This document shows, piece after piece, positions 29,884 through 39,987 of a stretch of DNA of 64,000 nucleotides. The translations under genes were made by a program, and so were the position numbers. Source of the stretch: Sphingomonas sp. (GTDB lineage: Bacteria; Pseudomonadota; Alphaproteobacteria; Sphingomonadales; Sphingomonadaceae); assembly GCF_004799495.1 (NCBI RefSeq), contig NZ_SSMY01000006.1, positions 1 through 64,000 of the forward strand. Direction: 5' to 3'. The notes beneath the pieces were generated by a model. That model was not told the DNA's origin and made no database searches. It worked only from the letters and a program-made list of their open reading frames with translations. Positions within the stretch are counted from its first letter, which is position 1, and every line of letters starts with the position of its first letter.

Positions 29884-30351
29884 CTATTCGTCGCCGACCG
29901 GGATGCCCGGCTGGTGCTTCGAAGTGCGAATCGTCAGCGAGGTCTTGACGCTAGCGACGTTGGGCGCGGGCGTCAGGTGCGTGGTGAGAATATCCTGAAA
30001 CGCCTTCAGGTCGCTCGCAACGATCTTCAGGATGAAGTCGATCTCGCCGTTGAGCATATGGCATTCGCGGATTTCGGGAATCGTCGCGACATGGCCCTCG
30101 AATGCCGCCAGATCGCGCTCGGCCTGGCTGCGCAGGCTGACCATCGCGAACACGGTAATCGGATAGCCCAGCGTCGCGGCATCAAGTTCGGCGTGATAGC
30201 CCTGGATCGCGCCTCCTTCCTCGAGCGCGCGGACTCGGCGCAGGCAGGGTGGCGCGGTCAGCCCGACGCGGTCGGCGAGCTCGACATTGGTCATCCGTCC
30301 ATCGGCCTGGAGCAGCGACAATATCTGCCGGTCGATCCGATCCAACGCCAT
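29884..30351 (-). CDS. Lrp/AsnC family transcriptional regulator
   Basis: A 155-residue feast/famine-type regulator. The N-terminal HTH is MALDRIDRQILSLLQADGRM with VELADRVGLTAPPCLRRVRALE, and the C-terminal RAM (ligand-binding) domain includes PEIRECHMLNGEIDFILKIV and TLTIRTSKHQPG. The family usually senses amino acids. ATG at 30351, preceded by GGAGAG, is preferred to an extension to 30573. The target is unknown; no obvious amino-acid gene lies adjacent. It is divergent from the kinase gene, with about 180 bp between. Confidence 0.92.
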   Translation of the reverse strand: MALDRIDRQILSLLQADGRMTNVELADRVGLTAPPCLRRVRALEEGGAIQGYHAELDAATLGYPITVFAMVSLRSQAERDLAAFEGHVATIPEIRECHMLNGEIDFILKIVASDLKAFQDILTTHLTPAPNVASVKTSLTIRTSKHQPGIPVGDE

Positions 30352-30529
30352 CGTCAACTCTCCGGATTTTTTCGGCGTGCGTCGCCGTCGGCCAGCATAA
30401 TATAATTGCGAACTTACGCAATCGTCCCACATTGCGACGCGCCAAAATGGAGCATTTGAAGCGGGCGTTCGGGCGGTTAAGGAATCGTTACGGCGCGTCT
30501 TTCGCGCGCCGGCCAACAGGCGGGGTTCC

Positions 30530-32164
30530 TTGCGCTTCGACGACAGCCTCGACACGGTCCTTGGCGCCGACATGGCGACGCCGTTCGGCGTACAATCGGC
30601 GTGGCGGCAGTTGACCGACCTGATCGGGCGACGGCGTGTAGACGCGACGCCGGAAGCCCTCGAGCGGCTCCGTGCGATCCGTTCGCTGGTGCCGCCCGCG
30701 GTGCGCGGCGCAAGCGCGCGGAGCCTGGCTTTCGCGACCCCGCCGGCGAGCCTGGTGCGGCTGTTCGGCGAGGACGATCCGGCGATCGCTGCACCAGTGC
30801 TGTCAACCGCGCGGCTCGACGCCAGCGACTGGCTGGCGATAATCCCGGAATTGCCACCCGCCTCGCGCTCACTGCTGCGCCATCGCCGTGACTTGCCAGT
30901 GCGCGCGGTGCGCGCGCTCGACAGCTATGGCGCGGCGGACTTCGCGCTGCCGCAGCCCGACGAACTCATCATCGACGTCGAGCTCGAGAACTTGCCGCCG
31001 ATTTCGCCTATGCCGGCAAACGATCCCGCACCGCTCGATCCGACCGGTCCGTTCGCGATCGCCGAACTGGTCGCGCGGCTCGACGCGTATCAGCGCGATC
31101 ACGGCGATCTCAATCGTCCGCCCCGGCCGATCGTCGGCACTGCCGAGGCGCCGGCCGACCATTTCTGCTTCGAGACCGACGCGAGCGGCACGATCCGCTG
31201 GGTCGATGGCGTCCCGCGCGAGCCGCTGATCGGCGTGCTGCTCGGCGCCCGCTCCGCGCAGGTCGACGGCGTAGTGACCGGCGCGTTCCGTCGCCGCGCG
31301 CCGTTCACCAACGCGCGGCTGGTGGTGACGGGCGATTCGGCGGTGGGCGGCGACTGGCAAATGTCGGCGACGCCGGCATTCGACCCGGCGAACGGCCGTT
31401 TCACCGGCTATCGCGGCGTCGCCCGCCGCCCGCGCGCCGACGAGCGTGCCGAACCGATCCGCGCCGGCCGTCCCACCGCCGAAGCCTTCCGCGCGCTGGT
31501 CCACGAACTGCGCACGCCAACCAACGCGATTTCGGGCTTTGCCGAGATGATCGAGGCACAGGTGCTGGGACCGGCGCCCGATATCTATCGCGAGCGCGCC
31601 GTTGCGATCCGCGGCAGCACGCGCGAACTGCTCGACGCGATCGACGACGTCGACACCGCCGCGCGGCTTGACCAACAGGCGCTGGTGCTGCGCCCCGGCC
31701 TCGTCGTGGTCGCTTCGCTGCTGTCGCGCGCCGCTGCCGACCTCGAGCCGCTGATGCGGCTGCGCCAATCGGTGGTCGATGTCGATACGGGGCAGGGCGT
31801 CCCGGACATTGCCGGCGACGAGGTCGCGGTTGGGCGAATCATTAGCCGACTGATGGGGTTGGCAGTCGCAGCCAGCGGGCAGGGCGAGCGGCTGACCGTC
31901 GGCGCGAGCGCGGAAGGCGAGATGGTCGCGCTGACGATCGATCGCCCGCGCGCGTTCGCGGCGCATCCGGGCGAGGCGTTGTTCGCGCTCGACAGCGAGG
32001 ATCAGGGGGAGGGTGCGACCTTGCTCGGCGTCGGGTTCGCGCTGCGGCTGGCGCGCCGGCTCGCGGCCGAGCTGGGCGGCGGGCTGACGATCGGCGAGGA
32101 TCGCTTGACATTGCGCCTGCCCGCGGCGTTGAATCGGGATGTGGGGCAGCTTTCTTCTAACTGA
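30530..32164 (+). CDS. Histidine-kinase-like protein with degenerate catalytic domain
   Basis: A 544-residue soluble protein, no membrane segment. Residues about 200-300 look PAS-like (FCFETDASGTIRWVDG, FTGYRGVARR). The phosphoacceptor helix RALVHELRTPTNAISGFAEM has an intact His325. The following ATPase region lacks a clear N-box Asn (RIISRLMGLAVAAS) and lacks the DxGxG box; only a G-rich end remains (GVGFALRLARRLAAELGGGL). It may act as a phosphotransfer or scaffold protein rather than a kinase. The TTG start at 30530 is uncertain; ATG 30572 is an alternative. A polysaccharide deacetylase gene follows within five bases. Confidence 0.78.
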   Translation: MRFDDSLDTVLGADMATPFGVQSAWRQLTDLIGRRRVDATPEALERLRAIRSLVPPAVRGASARSLAFATPPASLVRLFGEDDPAIAAPVLSTARLDASDWLAIIPELPPASRSLLRHRRDLPVRAVRALDSYGAADFALPQPDELIIDVELENLPPISPMPANDPAPLDPTGPFAIAELVARLDAYQRDHGDLNRPPRPIVGTAEAPADHFCFETDASGTIRWVDGVPREPLIGVLLGARSAQVDGVVTGAFRRRAPFTNARLVVTGDSAVGGDWQMSATPAFDPANGRFTGYRGVARRPRADERAEPIRAGRPTAEAFRALVHELRTPTNAISGFAEMIEAQVLGPAPDIYRERAVAIRGSTRELLDAIDDVDTAARLDQQALVLRPGLVVVASLLSRAAADLEPLMRLRQSVVDVDTGQGVPDIAGDEVAVGRIISRLMGLAVAASGQGERLTVGASAEGEMVALTIDRPRAFAAHPGEALFALDSEDQGEGATLLGVGFALRLARRLAAELGGGLTIGEDRLTLRLPAALNRDVGQLSSN

Positions 32165-32168
32165 CGTG

Positions 32169-33170
32169 ATGAGCGAGCCTCTTCCGGAACCCGGCTTCCG
32201 CCCGTCCGCGCCTGCACCCGCCGACCTGATCGCCTGGCCCGCCGATTTCGGCACGCGCTTCGTCGTGTTCGTCGATGTCGAAGAGGAGTTCGACTGGGAC
32301 CTGCCGCTGTCGCGCGACAACCGCTCGGTCGAAGCGGTCGCGGCCTTGCCCGACGCGCACGCGCGCTTCGCCGCGGCGGGAGTGCCGCTGGCGCTGATGC
32401 TCGACCACCCAGTGGCGAGCGATGCGCGCGCGGCCGATTGGATCGGCCCCTTGCTGACGGGCGGCAGCCTGGTCGGCGCACAGCTCCATCCCTGGGTCAC
32501 GCCGCCGTTGGACGAGGCGCTGGTGCCGCGCAACAGCTTCGCCGGAAACCTGCCACGCGCGCTGGAAGCGGCGAAGCTCGACGCGCTGACCGACGCCATC
32601 GCTACCGCGTTCGGTGCGCGGCCGACCGCTTATCGTGCCGGCCGCTATGGGCTCGGTCCCCAAACATTCGAGTTGCTCGCCGGACGCGGCTACCGGCTCG
32701 ACAGCTCGATGCGGCCGGGGTTCGATTATGCGCCGCAAGGCGGCCCGGACTATGGTGCCATCGGCAACCAGGCATTCCATATCGGCGGGCTGATCGAGTT
32801 ACCGTCGACCACCGTGTTCACCGGCTTGGCGCGGGGCGGCGGCATGGGACTGTACCGCGCGGGAGGGTCTGTGCCGAAGGGACGGGCGTTGCTTGCCCGC
32901 ACGCGACTGCTCCAGCGCATTCCGCTGACCCCCGAGGGTATCCCAATTGCCGAGGCGCTGGAAGCCGTGCGCGCCGCGGTCGGCGACGGCATTCGTGTGC
33001 TGAGCTTCGCGTTCCACTCGCCGTCGCTGGTGCCGGGGCATACGCCCTACGTGCGTTACGCCGACGACCTGCGCGCGTTCTGGCACTGGTGGGACCGGAT
33101 GTTCGCGGAACTCGACCGGCTGGGTGTGACCCCGTGCGGGCTGGCGGAACTGATCGCAGCGGCGGTGTGA
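32169..33170 (+). CDS. Polysaccharide deacetylase (WalW-like)
   Basis: A 333-residue protein of the NodB/polysaccharide-deacetylase fold. FVVFVDVEEEFDWD holds the metal-site Asp, MLDHPVAS and AQLHPWVTPPLDE supply candidate His ligands, and TAYRAGRYGLG is the usual family stretch. Acts on an acetylated glycan, possibly surface polysaccharide; localisation is unclear because there is no signal peptide. ATG 32169 lies five bases after the kinase-like gene stop, indicating one transcript. Four tight helices at the end (FWHWWDRMFAELDRLG) are typical of this subfamily. Confidence 0.8.
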   Translation: MSEPLPEPGFRPSAPAPADLIAWPADFGTRFVVFVDVEEEFDWDLPLSRDNRSVEAVAALPDAHARFAAAGVPLALMLDHPVASDARAADWIGPLLTGGSLVGAQLHPWVTPPLDEALVPRNSFAGNLPRALEAAKLDALTDAIATAFGARPTAYRAGRYGLGPQTFELLAGRGYRLDSSMRPGFDYAPQGGPDYGAIGNQAFHIGGLIELPSTTVFTGLARGGGMGLYRAGGSVPKGRALLARTRLLQRIPLTPEGIPIAEALEAVRAAVGDGIRVLSFAFHSPSLVPGHTPYVRYADDLRAFWHWWDRMFAELDRLGVTPCGLAELIAAAV

Positions 33171-33178
33171 GGTGGCGT

Positions 33179-33255
33179 TGGTGGGCCCGGCAGGACTCGA
33201 ACCCGCAACCTAGCCGTTATGAGCGGCCAGCTCTAACCAGTTGAGCTACAGGCCC
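33179..33255 (-). tRNA. tRNA-Ile2 (anticodon CAT, lysidine type)
   Basis: A 77-nt cloverleaf with encoded CCA: acceptor GGGCCTG/CGGGCCC, D stem GCTC/GAGC, anticodon loop CTCATAA, T arm GCGGG-TTCGAGT-CCTGC. The CAT anticodon could mean Met, but C4-G69, C5-G68, U12-A23, A37 and A38 agree with TilS identity elements of tRNA-Ile2. It sits 12 bp from tRNA-Pro on the same strand. Confidence 0.9.
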
Positions 33256-33266
33256 CACCCGCAAAG

Positions 33267-33343
<77 letters not shown>

Positions 33344-33410
33344 ACGCGGAGCGACCCTCTAGGCAGCAAAACCGGGGGCGGCAAGGCCGAACCCCGCCTG
33401 CCCGCGTGTC

Positions 33411-33653
33411 CTACTGGCTGTTCGCCGCGTCCGTTGCGTTCATGCTGGCACTGTAGGTCGCGCTCGCGCTGTTCATCGCATTCGCCGCGGCGGCGTTGGC
33501 GTTCGCATCGGCTTCGGCCTGCATCGCCGCGGCGTTGTTCACCAGGTCCGATTCCATCGCGTTCGCCACGTTTTCCGTGGTCGGCTCGGGCTTGTGACAG
33601 GCGGCCAGCAATACCAGCCCGGCGGCGGCGAGGACGGCGGCGATCTTTTTCAT
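33411..33653 (-). CDS. Small predicted lipoprotein
   Basis: An 80-residue protein with a lipobox LAAC (Cys19) after a hydrophobic leader AAVLAAAGLVLLAA. The mature part is short, Ala/Asn-rich and probably disordered or helical (AEADANANAAAANAMNSAS). It would be lipid-anchored in the envelope. No family recognised. It lies downstream of the M28 peptidase gene on the same strand and upstream of the tRNA pair. Confidence 0.75.
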   Translation of the reverse strand: MKKIAAVLAAAGLVLLAACHKPEPTTENVANAMESDLVNNAAAMQAEADANANAAAANAMNSASATYSASMNATDAANSQ

Positions 33654-33692
33654 CGGAGATTCTCCTGTTCAAATCGTGATGCGGGGCGACGA

Positions 33693-35096
33693 TCAGCCGC
33701 CCTTGGGCGTGGTCCTGTCCCAATCCTCGGGTGCGTTGGCGACGATCCACAGCATCGCCGTCCACGCCGCGACGTTCTGGCGCATCTGCTCGATATCGAT
33801 CTTGTCGAGCGTGTCCTCGGGCGTGTGGTGCCAGTCGAAATAGCGGATGCCGTTCTGGTTGAGGTCGACCGCCGCCGTGCCGAGCTTGAACAGCGGGCCG
33901 ACATCGGTGCCATCGCCCGCGACCTCACGGCTGCGCACGATCCCGAGCGGGGCGAGCGCTACGCCGAGCCGGTCGCCTATCGCCTTCGCGCTGTCGGGGA
34001 AATTGGTCGAAAAGCGCCAGACGTTGTCCGCGCCGAAATCGGATTCGGCGGCCAGCGCGAACTTTTCGGTCGCGTGCGCCTTGGCATAGGCCTCGCCGCC
34101 GAACCCGCCCGGTTCCTCCGCGCCGAACCACACGATGCGGATCGTACGGCGCGGGCGTGGGCCGTCGAGCAGCCACTTGGCCGCCGCGGTCGTGATCGCG
34201 ACCCCGGCACCGTCGTCGATCGCGCCGGTCGCGAGGTCCCAGCTGTCGAGGTGCCCGCCGATTACGATCGTCCCGGCCTTGGGGTCGGTGCCCGGCACTT
34301 CGCCGATGACATTGCCCGATTCGGCGTCGGGCAGGGTGCGCGGGGTCAGCGTCAGGTGCAGCGTCACCTTGTCGGTGCGGGTGAAAATGCGCTCGAGCTG
34401 TTCCGCGTCGGCGACCGACAGCGCGGCGGCGGGGATCGGCGTCACGCCGGGTGCCCAGTTGGTCCCGCCGGTGTGCGGCCAGCGCCCGTGGTCGCTGCCG
34501 ATCGAGCGGATGATGATCGCGGCGGCGCCCTTCTTGGCGGCGATGTTCGGCCCGACGAAGCGCGCCGCGCCGTACGCGCCGTATCCGCTGCCGTCCTGCG
34601 CCGCCTTCATCTGGTTGGAGACGAACGCGATCTTGCCCGTGAGGCTGCCGTCGGGCGCGGCGAGCAGGTCGTTGAAGGTCGGGAAATAGACCACCGGCGC
34701 GGTGATCCCTTCGGGCGGGGTCGCGCCCGAGCGTCCGAGCGCGGCTAGCACGAGCTTCTGCGGGTACGGCCCGACGATCTCGGCCTTTTCCTCGCCGCGC
34801 ACCCACACCGGCATCATGTACGTCTCGATATGGACGTTCTTGAACCCCAGCGCCTTGAGCTTGACCACCGCCCAGGCCCGCGCGCGCGCCTCCGCCTCGG
34901 TCGCCGCGAGCCGCTGGCCGACTTCGGTCGTCAGCCCCTCGACGATATCGTAGGCGACATCGTCCTTCAGCGCGGCATCGCGTGCTTTGGCGACCGCGGG
35001 GTCGACCTTGACCGGCGCGGGCGGTGCCGCGCGTTGCGCGATGGCGGGAACGGCGACGGCGGCGATGCCGGCAAGCGCGAGGGGGGCGATCCGCAT
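33693..35096 (-). CDS. Secreted M28 family zinc metallopeptidase
   Basis: A 467-residue aminopeptidase-like enzyme with a signal peptide (ALAGIAAVAVPAIAQ). A PA-type inserted domain lies at about residues 130-250 (GKIAFVSNQM, GAAAIIIRSI). Metal-ligand motifs of clan MH are IGGHLDSWDLATGAIDDGAG, FGAEEPGGFGG, AESDFGAD and the C-terminal HHTPEDT. It removes N-terminal residues from peptides in the periplasm or outside. The upstream gap holds a tandem 11-bp repeat. One of several metallopeptidases in the window. Confidence 0.93.
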   Translation of the reverse strand: MRIAPLALAGIAAVAVPAIAQRAAPPAPVKVDPAVAKARDAALKDDVAYDIVEGLTTEVGQRLAATEAEARARAWAVVKLKALGFKNVHIETYMMPVWVRGEEKAEIVGPYPQKLVLAALGRSGATPPEGITAPVVYFPTFNDLLAAPDGSLTGKIAFVSNQMKAAQDGSGYGAYGAARFVGPNIAAKKGAAAIIIRSIGSDHGRWPHTGGTNWAPGVTPIPAAALSVADAEQLERIFTRTDKVTLHLTLTPRTLPDAESGNVIGEVPGTDPKAGTIVIGGHLDSWDLATGAIDDGAGVAITTAAAKWLLDGPRPRRTIRIVWFGAEEPGGFGGEAYAKAHATEKFALAAESDFGADNVWRFSTNFPDSAKAIGDRLGVALAPLGIVRSREVAGDGTDVGPLFKLGTAAVDLNQNGIRYFDWHHTPEDTLDKIDIEQMRQNVAAWTAMLWIVANAPEDWDRTTPKGG

Positions 35097-35418
35097 GTTG
35101 TTCTCCCTGGGGTCGAGTCTGCGGTCGGACTTAGAGCGGCGGGGCGGGCGCGGGAAGGGCCATCGTCGCCGTCACAGGGATGCTAAGTTGACACTAGGTT
35201 GACACTATCGGCGTCGGTTTCGGCCGGTCGCGATCCCCTCGGCTATCGGCGTGGTCCCGGGGGTATGGCGGCGTGCATCGCGGGATGCTGGCAGATGAAA
35301 TCCAACATTTGAAGTCCGTATTGCGCCAATGAGCGGCAGGCCTTCCCTAATGCCCGCCCAATCGCTATCTCCCGCCCTCGAAATTCCCGCCAATTCAATC
35401 ACGGAGCAACGCGCCACC
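35097..35418. other. 322-bp divergent intergenic region
   Basis: Between the M28 peptidase gene and ettA. It contains two direct copies of GTTGACACTA (35187-35196, 35198-35207) but no RNA gene or supportable ORF. The in-frame extension of ettA to 35329 shows no family similarity. Confidence 0.6.
35187..35207. repeat. Tandem 11-bp repeat, possible Pho-box-like site
   Basis: Two exact copies of GTTGACACTA are spaced 11 bp apart, one helical turn. Read on the minus strand each holds TGTCA, as in PhoB direct-repeat sites. It lies about 90 bp upstream of the M28 peptidase start. TTGACA also resembles a -35 box, but no good -10 follows. Confidence 0.45.
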
Positions 35419-37092
<1,674 letters not shown>

Positions 37093-37115
37093 TATTGGGC
37101 AAACAAGGGGGCGGT

Positions 37116-37622
37116 ATGATTGGTCGGGGAGTTATCGCGGTCGTAGCTGCCTGGTCGTCGATGGTACCTGCCGCCGCGCAGGACTTTACGCTCAAAAAGA
37201 AGATCGGAGAATGGGTCGTCTATCGGCACGATGATGACTGCTGGATGAGGAAAGATCTGGCTAACGGTACCAGCCTCGCATTCTCCACAGCGCAGACGTA
37301 TACCGATCTGTTCATCAAGCTCCGGAATGAATCATGGGCGTCGGTCACTGACGGTTCGACATACGTTCTGCGTGTACAATTTGGGTCGATTGATGAGACG
37401 AAGACCGCATATGGGTCGAGTCGAACCAGCTTGCTCCCTCCTGGGGTTGGAATCTTTCTCAACGAATTGGGCGACGGCTATATCGATCGTCTCGAAGTGA
37501 GCACATCGATACGCATCACGATGGACGGCAAGGTAATCGTCGACACGCCATTGACCGGAAGCGACACGAACGCTGCGTTCGAATATCTTCGACGGTGCAC
37601 GATGAGCATGCGGGGGGATTAA
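37116..37622 (+). CDS. Secreted protein of unknown function
   Basis: A 168-residue protein with a signal peptide (VIAVVAAWSSMVPAAAQ). The mature part is mixed alpha/beta with the motif GEWVVYRHDDDCWMR and a second Cys near the end (YLRRCTMSM), suggesting a disulfide. No family recognised. AAGGGGGCGG precedes the ATG at 37116. Base composition is visibly less GC-rich than its neighbours, and about 180 bp of similarly plain sequence follows, so recent acquisition is possible. Confidence 0.72.
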   Translation: MIGRGVIAVVAAWSSMVPAAAQDFTLKKKIGEWVVYRHDDDCWMRKDLANGTSLAFSTAQTYTDLFIKLRNESWASVTDGSTYVLRVQFGSIDETKTAYGSSRTSLLPPGVGIFLNELGDGYIDRLEVSTSIRITMDGKVIVDTPLTGSDTNAAFEYLRRCTMSMRGD

Positions 37623-37800
37623 TCCGCCGACTTGTTCGCTCCCCTTCACCGAATGATCCTTTCAAAGATTGGATCGTCGCTGAACGCCGGTAGGCAACCG
37701 CGGCATGATCAAACGCAAGCGCGAAAGGTCGTTTCAACGCCAGCTTTGACAAGCGTTCCGAAGTGTGATGCCTTGATAGTACACCATGAGGTAAAGAATC

Positions 37801-38571
37801 ATGCTTCGCCCGTCGCTCGTCCTGATCGCCCTGACCGCAGCGCCAATCGCGCTTTATGCGGCGCCGGCCATGCCCTCATACGTGGCCGCTGCCGTCGCCG
37901 ATCCCGACCGGCCGCAGGGCGACCGTGACACCGACGCCAATCGCAAGCCTGCCGAGACGATCGCCTTCGCCGGCGTGAAGCCCGGGATGACGGTCGGCGA
38001 GTTCTACCCCGGCGGCGGTTATTACACGCGGATGCTGAGCCGCGTCGTGGGCCCGCGCGGGCATGTCTACGGCATGGAGAATGTGCGGTGGAAGGGCTCG
38101 GTCAAGGCGAACGACGCGCTGGTCGCCGGGGGCAAATATCCCAACGTGTCGATGGAAGCCGCGGCGTTCGGGACGGTCCGCTTCGCCAAGCCGCTCGACC
38201 TCGCCTGGGTCACCCAGAATTATCACGACCTCAAGATCGCGCAGTACGGCGTGGTCGATACGGTCGCGTTCGACCGCGGGGTGTTCAACGCGCTGAAGCC
38301 GGGCGGGACCTTCTTCGTGCTTGACCACGAAGCTCCACCAGGCACCGACCTCGCGGGGATTGCGAGGCTCCACCGCATCGAACGCGCGCAGGTGATCAGG
38401 GAAGTGACCTCGGTCGGGTTCAAGCTCGCCGACGAAGGCACGTTCCTGCGCCGCCCGTCGGACGATCACACGCTGCCGATCTTCGACAAGAAGGTGCAGG
38501 GCCAGACCGACCAGTACGCCTTGAAATTCGTCAAGCCGGCCGGGCGATCCGGCGCGCGCGTCAGGCGGTGA
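37801..38571 (+). CDS. Exported SAM-dependent methyltransferase-like protein
   Basis: A 256-residue Rossmann-fold methyltransferase family member, with an N-terminal signal peptide (VLIALTAAPIALYAAPA). The SAM-site loop is VGEFYPGGGYYTRMLSRVVG, in which the usual D/E-x-G-x-G-x-G pattern is EFYPGGGYYT. VFNALKPGGTFFVLDHEAP is motif IV-like. A periplasmic methyltransferase would lack cytosolic SAM, so the fold may be reused; bacterial homologues of this exported type are known but uncharacterised. The 3' end overlaps the converging acylphosphatase by 11 bp. Confidence 0.8.
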   Translation: MLRPSLVLIALTAAPIALYAAPAMPSYVAAAVADPDRPQGDRDTDANRKPAETIAFAGVKPGMTVGEFYPGGGYYTRMLSRVVGPRGHVYGMENVRWKGSVKANDALVAGGKYPNVSMEAAAFGTVRFAKPLDLAWVTQNYHDLKIAQYGVVDTVAFDRGVFNALKPGGTFFVLDHEAPPGTDLAGIARLHRIERAQVIREVTSVGFKLADEGTFLRRPSDDHTLPIFDKKVQGQTDQYALKFVKPAGRSGARVRR

Positions 38572-38839
38572 AGCGCTTGGTGAACCCCTTCACCGGCTGG
38601 CCGTCCTCGACATAGGCCTCGACATGGTCGACCCGCGACAGCGGCGGGCCTTCGCGGCAAGCCTCGACCAGCGCCGCGACCGCCTCGTCCTCCCCGGACA
38701 CCATGACCTCGACCGTGCCGTCCTGACGGTTGCGCACCCAGCCGGTAACTCCCAGTGCCTGCGCCTTGCGGATGGTGAAGTCGCGGAAACCGACCTGGTG
38801 GACCTTGCCCGACACAACGACCCGCTGCATCACACCCAT
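38561..38839 (-). CDS. acyP: Acylphosphatase
   Basis: A 92-residue small cytosolic enzyme hydrolysing acyl phosphates. Catalytic motif VHQVGFRDFTIRKAQALGV contains the Arg of GFR, and GWVRNRQDGTVEVMVSGE contains the catalytic Asn. ATG 38839 is preceded by AAGGGG at about nine bases; MQRVVV at 38830 is an alternative. The longer reading to 39181 is rejected because it runs across the divergent promoter region. Convergent overlap of 11 bp with the preceding methyltransferase. Confidence 0.93.
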   Translation of the reverse strand: MGVMQRVVVSGKVHQVGFRDFTIRKAQALGVTGWVRNRQDGTVEVMVSGEDEAVAALVEACREGPPLSRVDHVEAYVEDGQPVKGFTKRFTA

Positions 38840-39033
38840 AGAACTCAACCCCTTGTGCGCGGCGAGTTGATCCCGCCCGTGGCCATGGATGCTATCAGCG
38901 TTCGGGCGCGACCGTATCGGTCCTGCCCGACGGTTCGCCGCACGCGCGGCGCGGTTCGGCGGGAGCGGAGCGGGAAGCGCGCCGAAGCGAATGGTTGCAG
39001 CGGAAACTTGCTGGATTTCAGGGAGGTTAGGCG

Positions 39034-39987
39034 ATGAGACGGTTAACGGCGGCGGCACTGATCGTGCTGGATGCGGCGATGCTGACCGGCGCGGCGAAGC
39101 AACCGCCGGCGCCCTACCATTCGCTGACTCGCGAGTTCGCGCAATTCTACGACAGCACCGTGGCGATGCCCGAAGCGGCACGCGTCGCCTTGTTCCGCCA
39201 GCGCTTCGCGGCGCGCTTCCCCGGCTTCTATGCTCCTGCCGACGGGCAGAGCGATGAACAGTTCAATCGTAATATCGCCGCGTCGCTTCGTAACTTTCCC
39301 GCACTGCGTGCGCGCTACGAACAGACCGAGCGCGACTTCCCGCGCGCCTATGCCGCGGGCCTGCGCCATTTCCGCGCGCAATTCCCTGGGTTCAAGCCGG
39401 TGCTGCCGGTGTGGTTCGTCCACTCGCTCGGGCGGATGGACGGCGGCACGCGGACCTACGGCGGCAAGACCTACATGGTTTTCGGCGCGGACGTGATCGC
39501 GCAAATCCACGGCGATGGCACGATCGGCCCGTTCCTCGATCACGAGCTGTTCCACGTCGAAAACGGGCAATGGTTCAAGGACTGCCAGCCCGACACGACG
39601 GTGTGGTGCTCGCTGTGGCAGGAGGGCGGCGCGACTTATGCCGCGTCGGTGATGAACCCGGGGGCGGACGATCACACGCTGATGCTCGACCTGCCCAAAC
39701 CGATCCGTCCCGCGGTCGACGCAAAATGGCAGGCCGCGCTGTGCACGCTGCGCCGCGATCTCGATAAGGGCGATCAGGCGACCTATGCCAGCTATTTCAT
39801 GGGCGGCGGCGGCGAGCAGGCATTCCCAAAGCGCTGGGGCTATTATGTCGGCTATCGCCTGATGCAGCGCGTCGGCAAGCGCCACAGCCTGGCGCAGATC
39901 GACCATATGGGCCACGCCGCCGCCCGCGCGGAAATCGACCGAGAGCTGGGCGGTATGATCGCCGAGGCGGGCGGTTGTCCGGCCTAG
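39034..39987 (+). CDS. Secreted putative zinc metalloprotease (gluzincin-like)
   Basis: A 317-residue exported protein with a short hydrophobic leader (TAAALIVLDAAMLTGAA). The zinc-binding motif is DHELFHVENG (HELFH) with WQEGGATYAAS about 28 residues later supplying a candidate third Glu; this spacing suits DUF2268-like gluzincins. Four Cys residues in the mature part (CQPD, CSLW, CTLR, GCPA) suggest disulfides. I do not recognise a named family and call it putative. Its stop shares CTAG with the stop of the DoxX gene. Confidence 0.72.
   Translation: MRRLTAAALIVLDAAMLTGAAKQPPAPYHSLTREFAQFYDSTVAMPEAARVALFRQRFAARFPGFYAPADGQSDEQFNRNIAASLRNFPALRARYEQTERDFPRAYAAGLRHFRAQFPGFKPVLPVWFVHSLGRMDGGTRTYGGKTYMVFGADVIAQIHGDGTIGPFLDHELFHVENGQWFKDCQPDTTVWCSLWQEGGATYAASVMNPGADDHTLMLDLPKPIRPAVDAKWQAALCTLRRDLDKGDQATYASYFMGGGGEQAFPKRWGYYVGYRLMQRVGKRHSLAQIDHMGHAAARAEIDRELGGMIAEAGGCPA

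Noticed and set aside
35329..35418. An N-terminal extension of EttA by 30 residues
   Set aside because: The extension has no similarity to the ABC-F N-terminus, whereas ATG 35419 begins the conserved domain.
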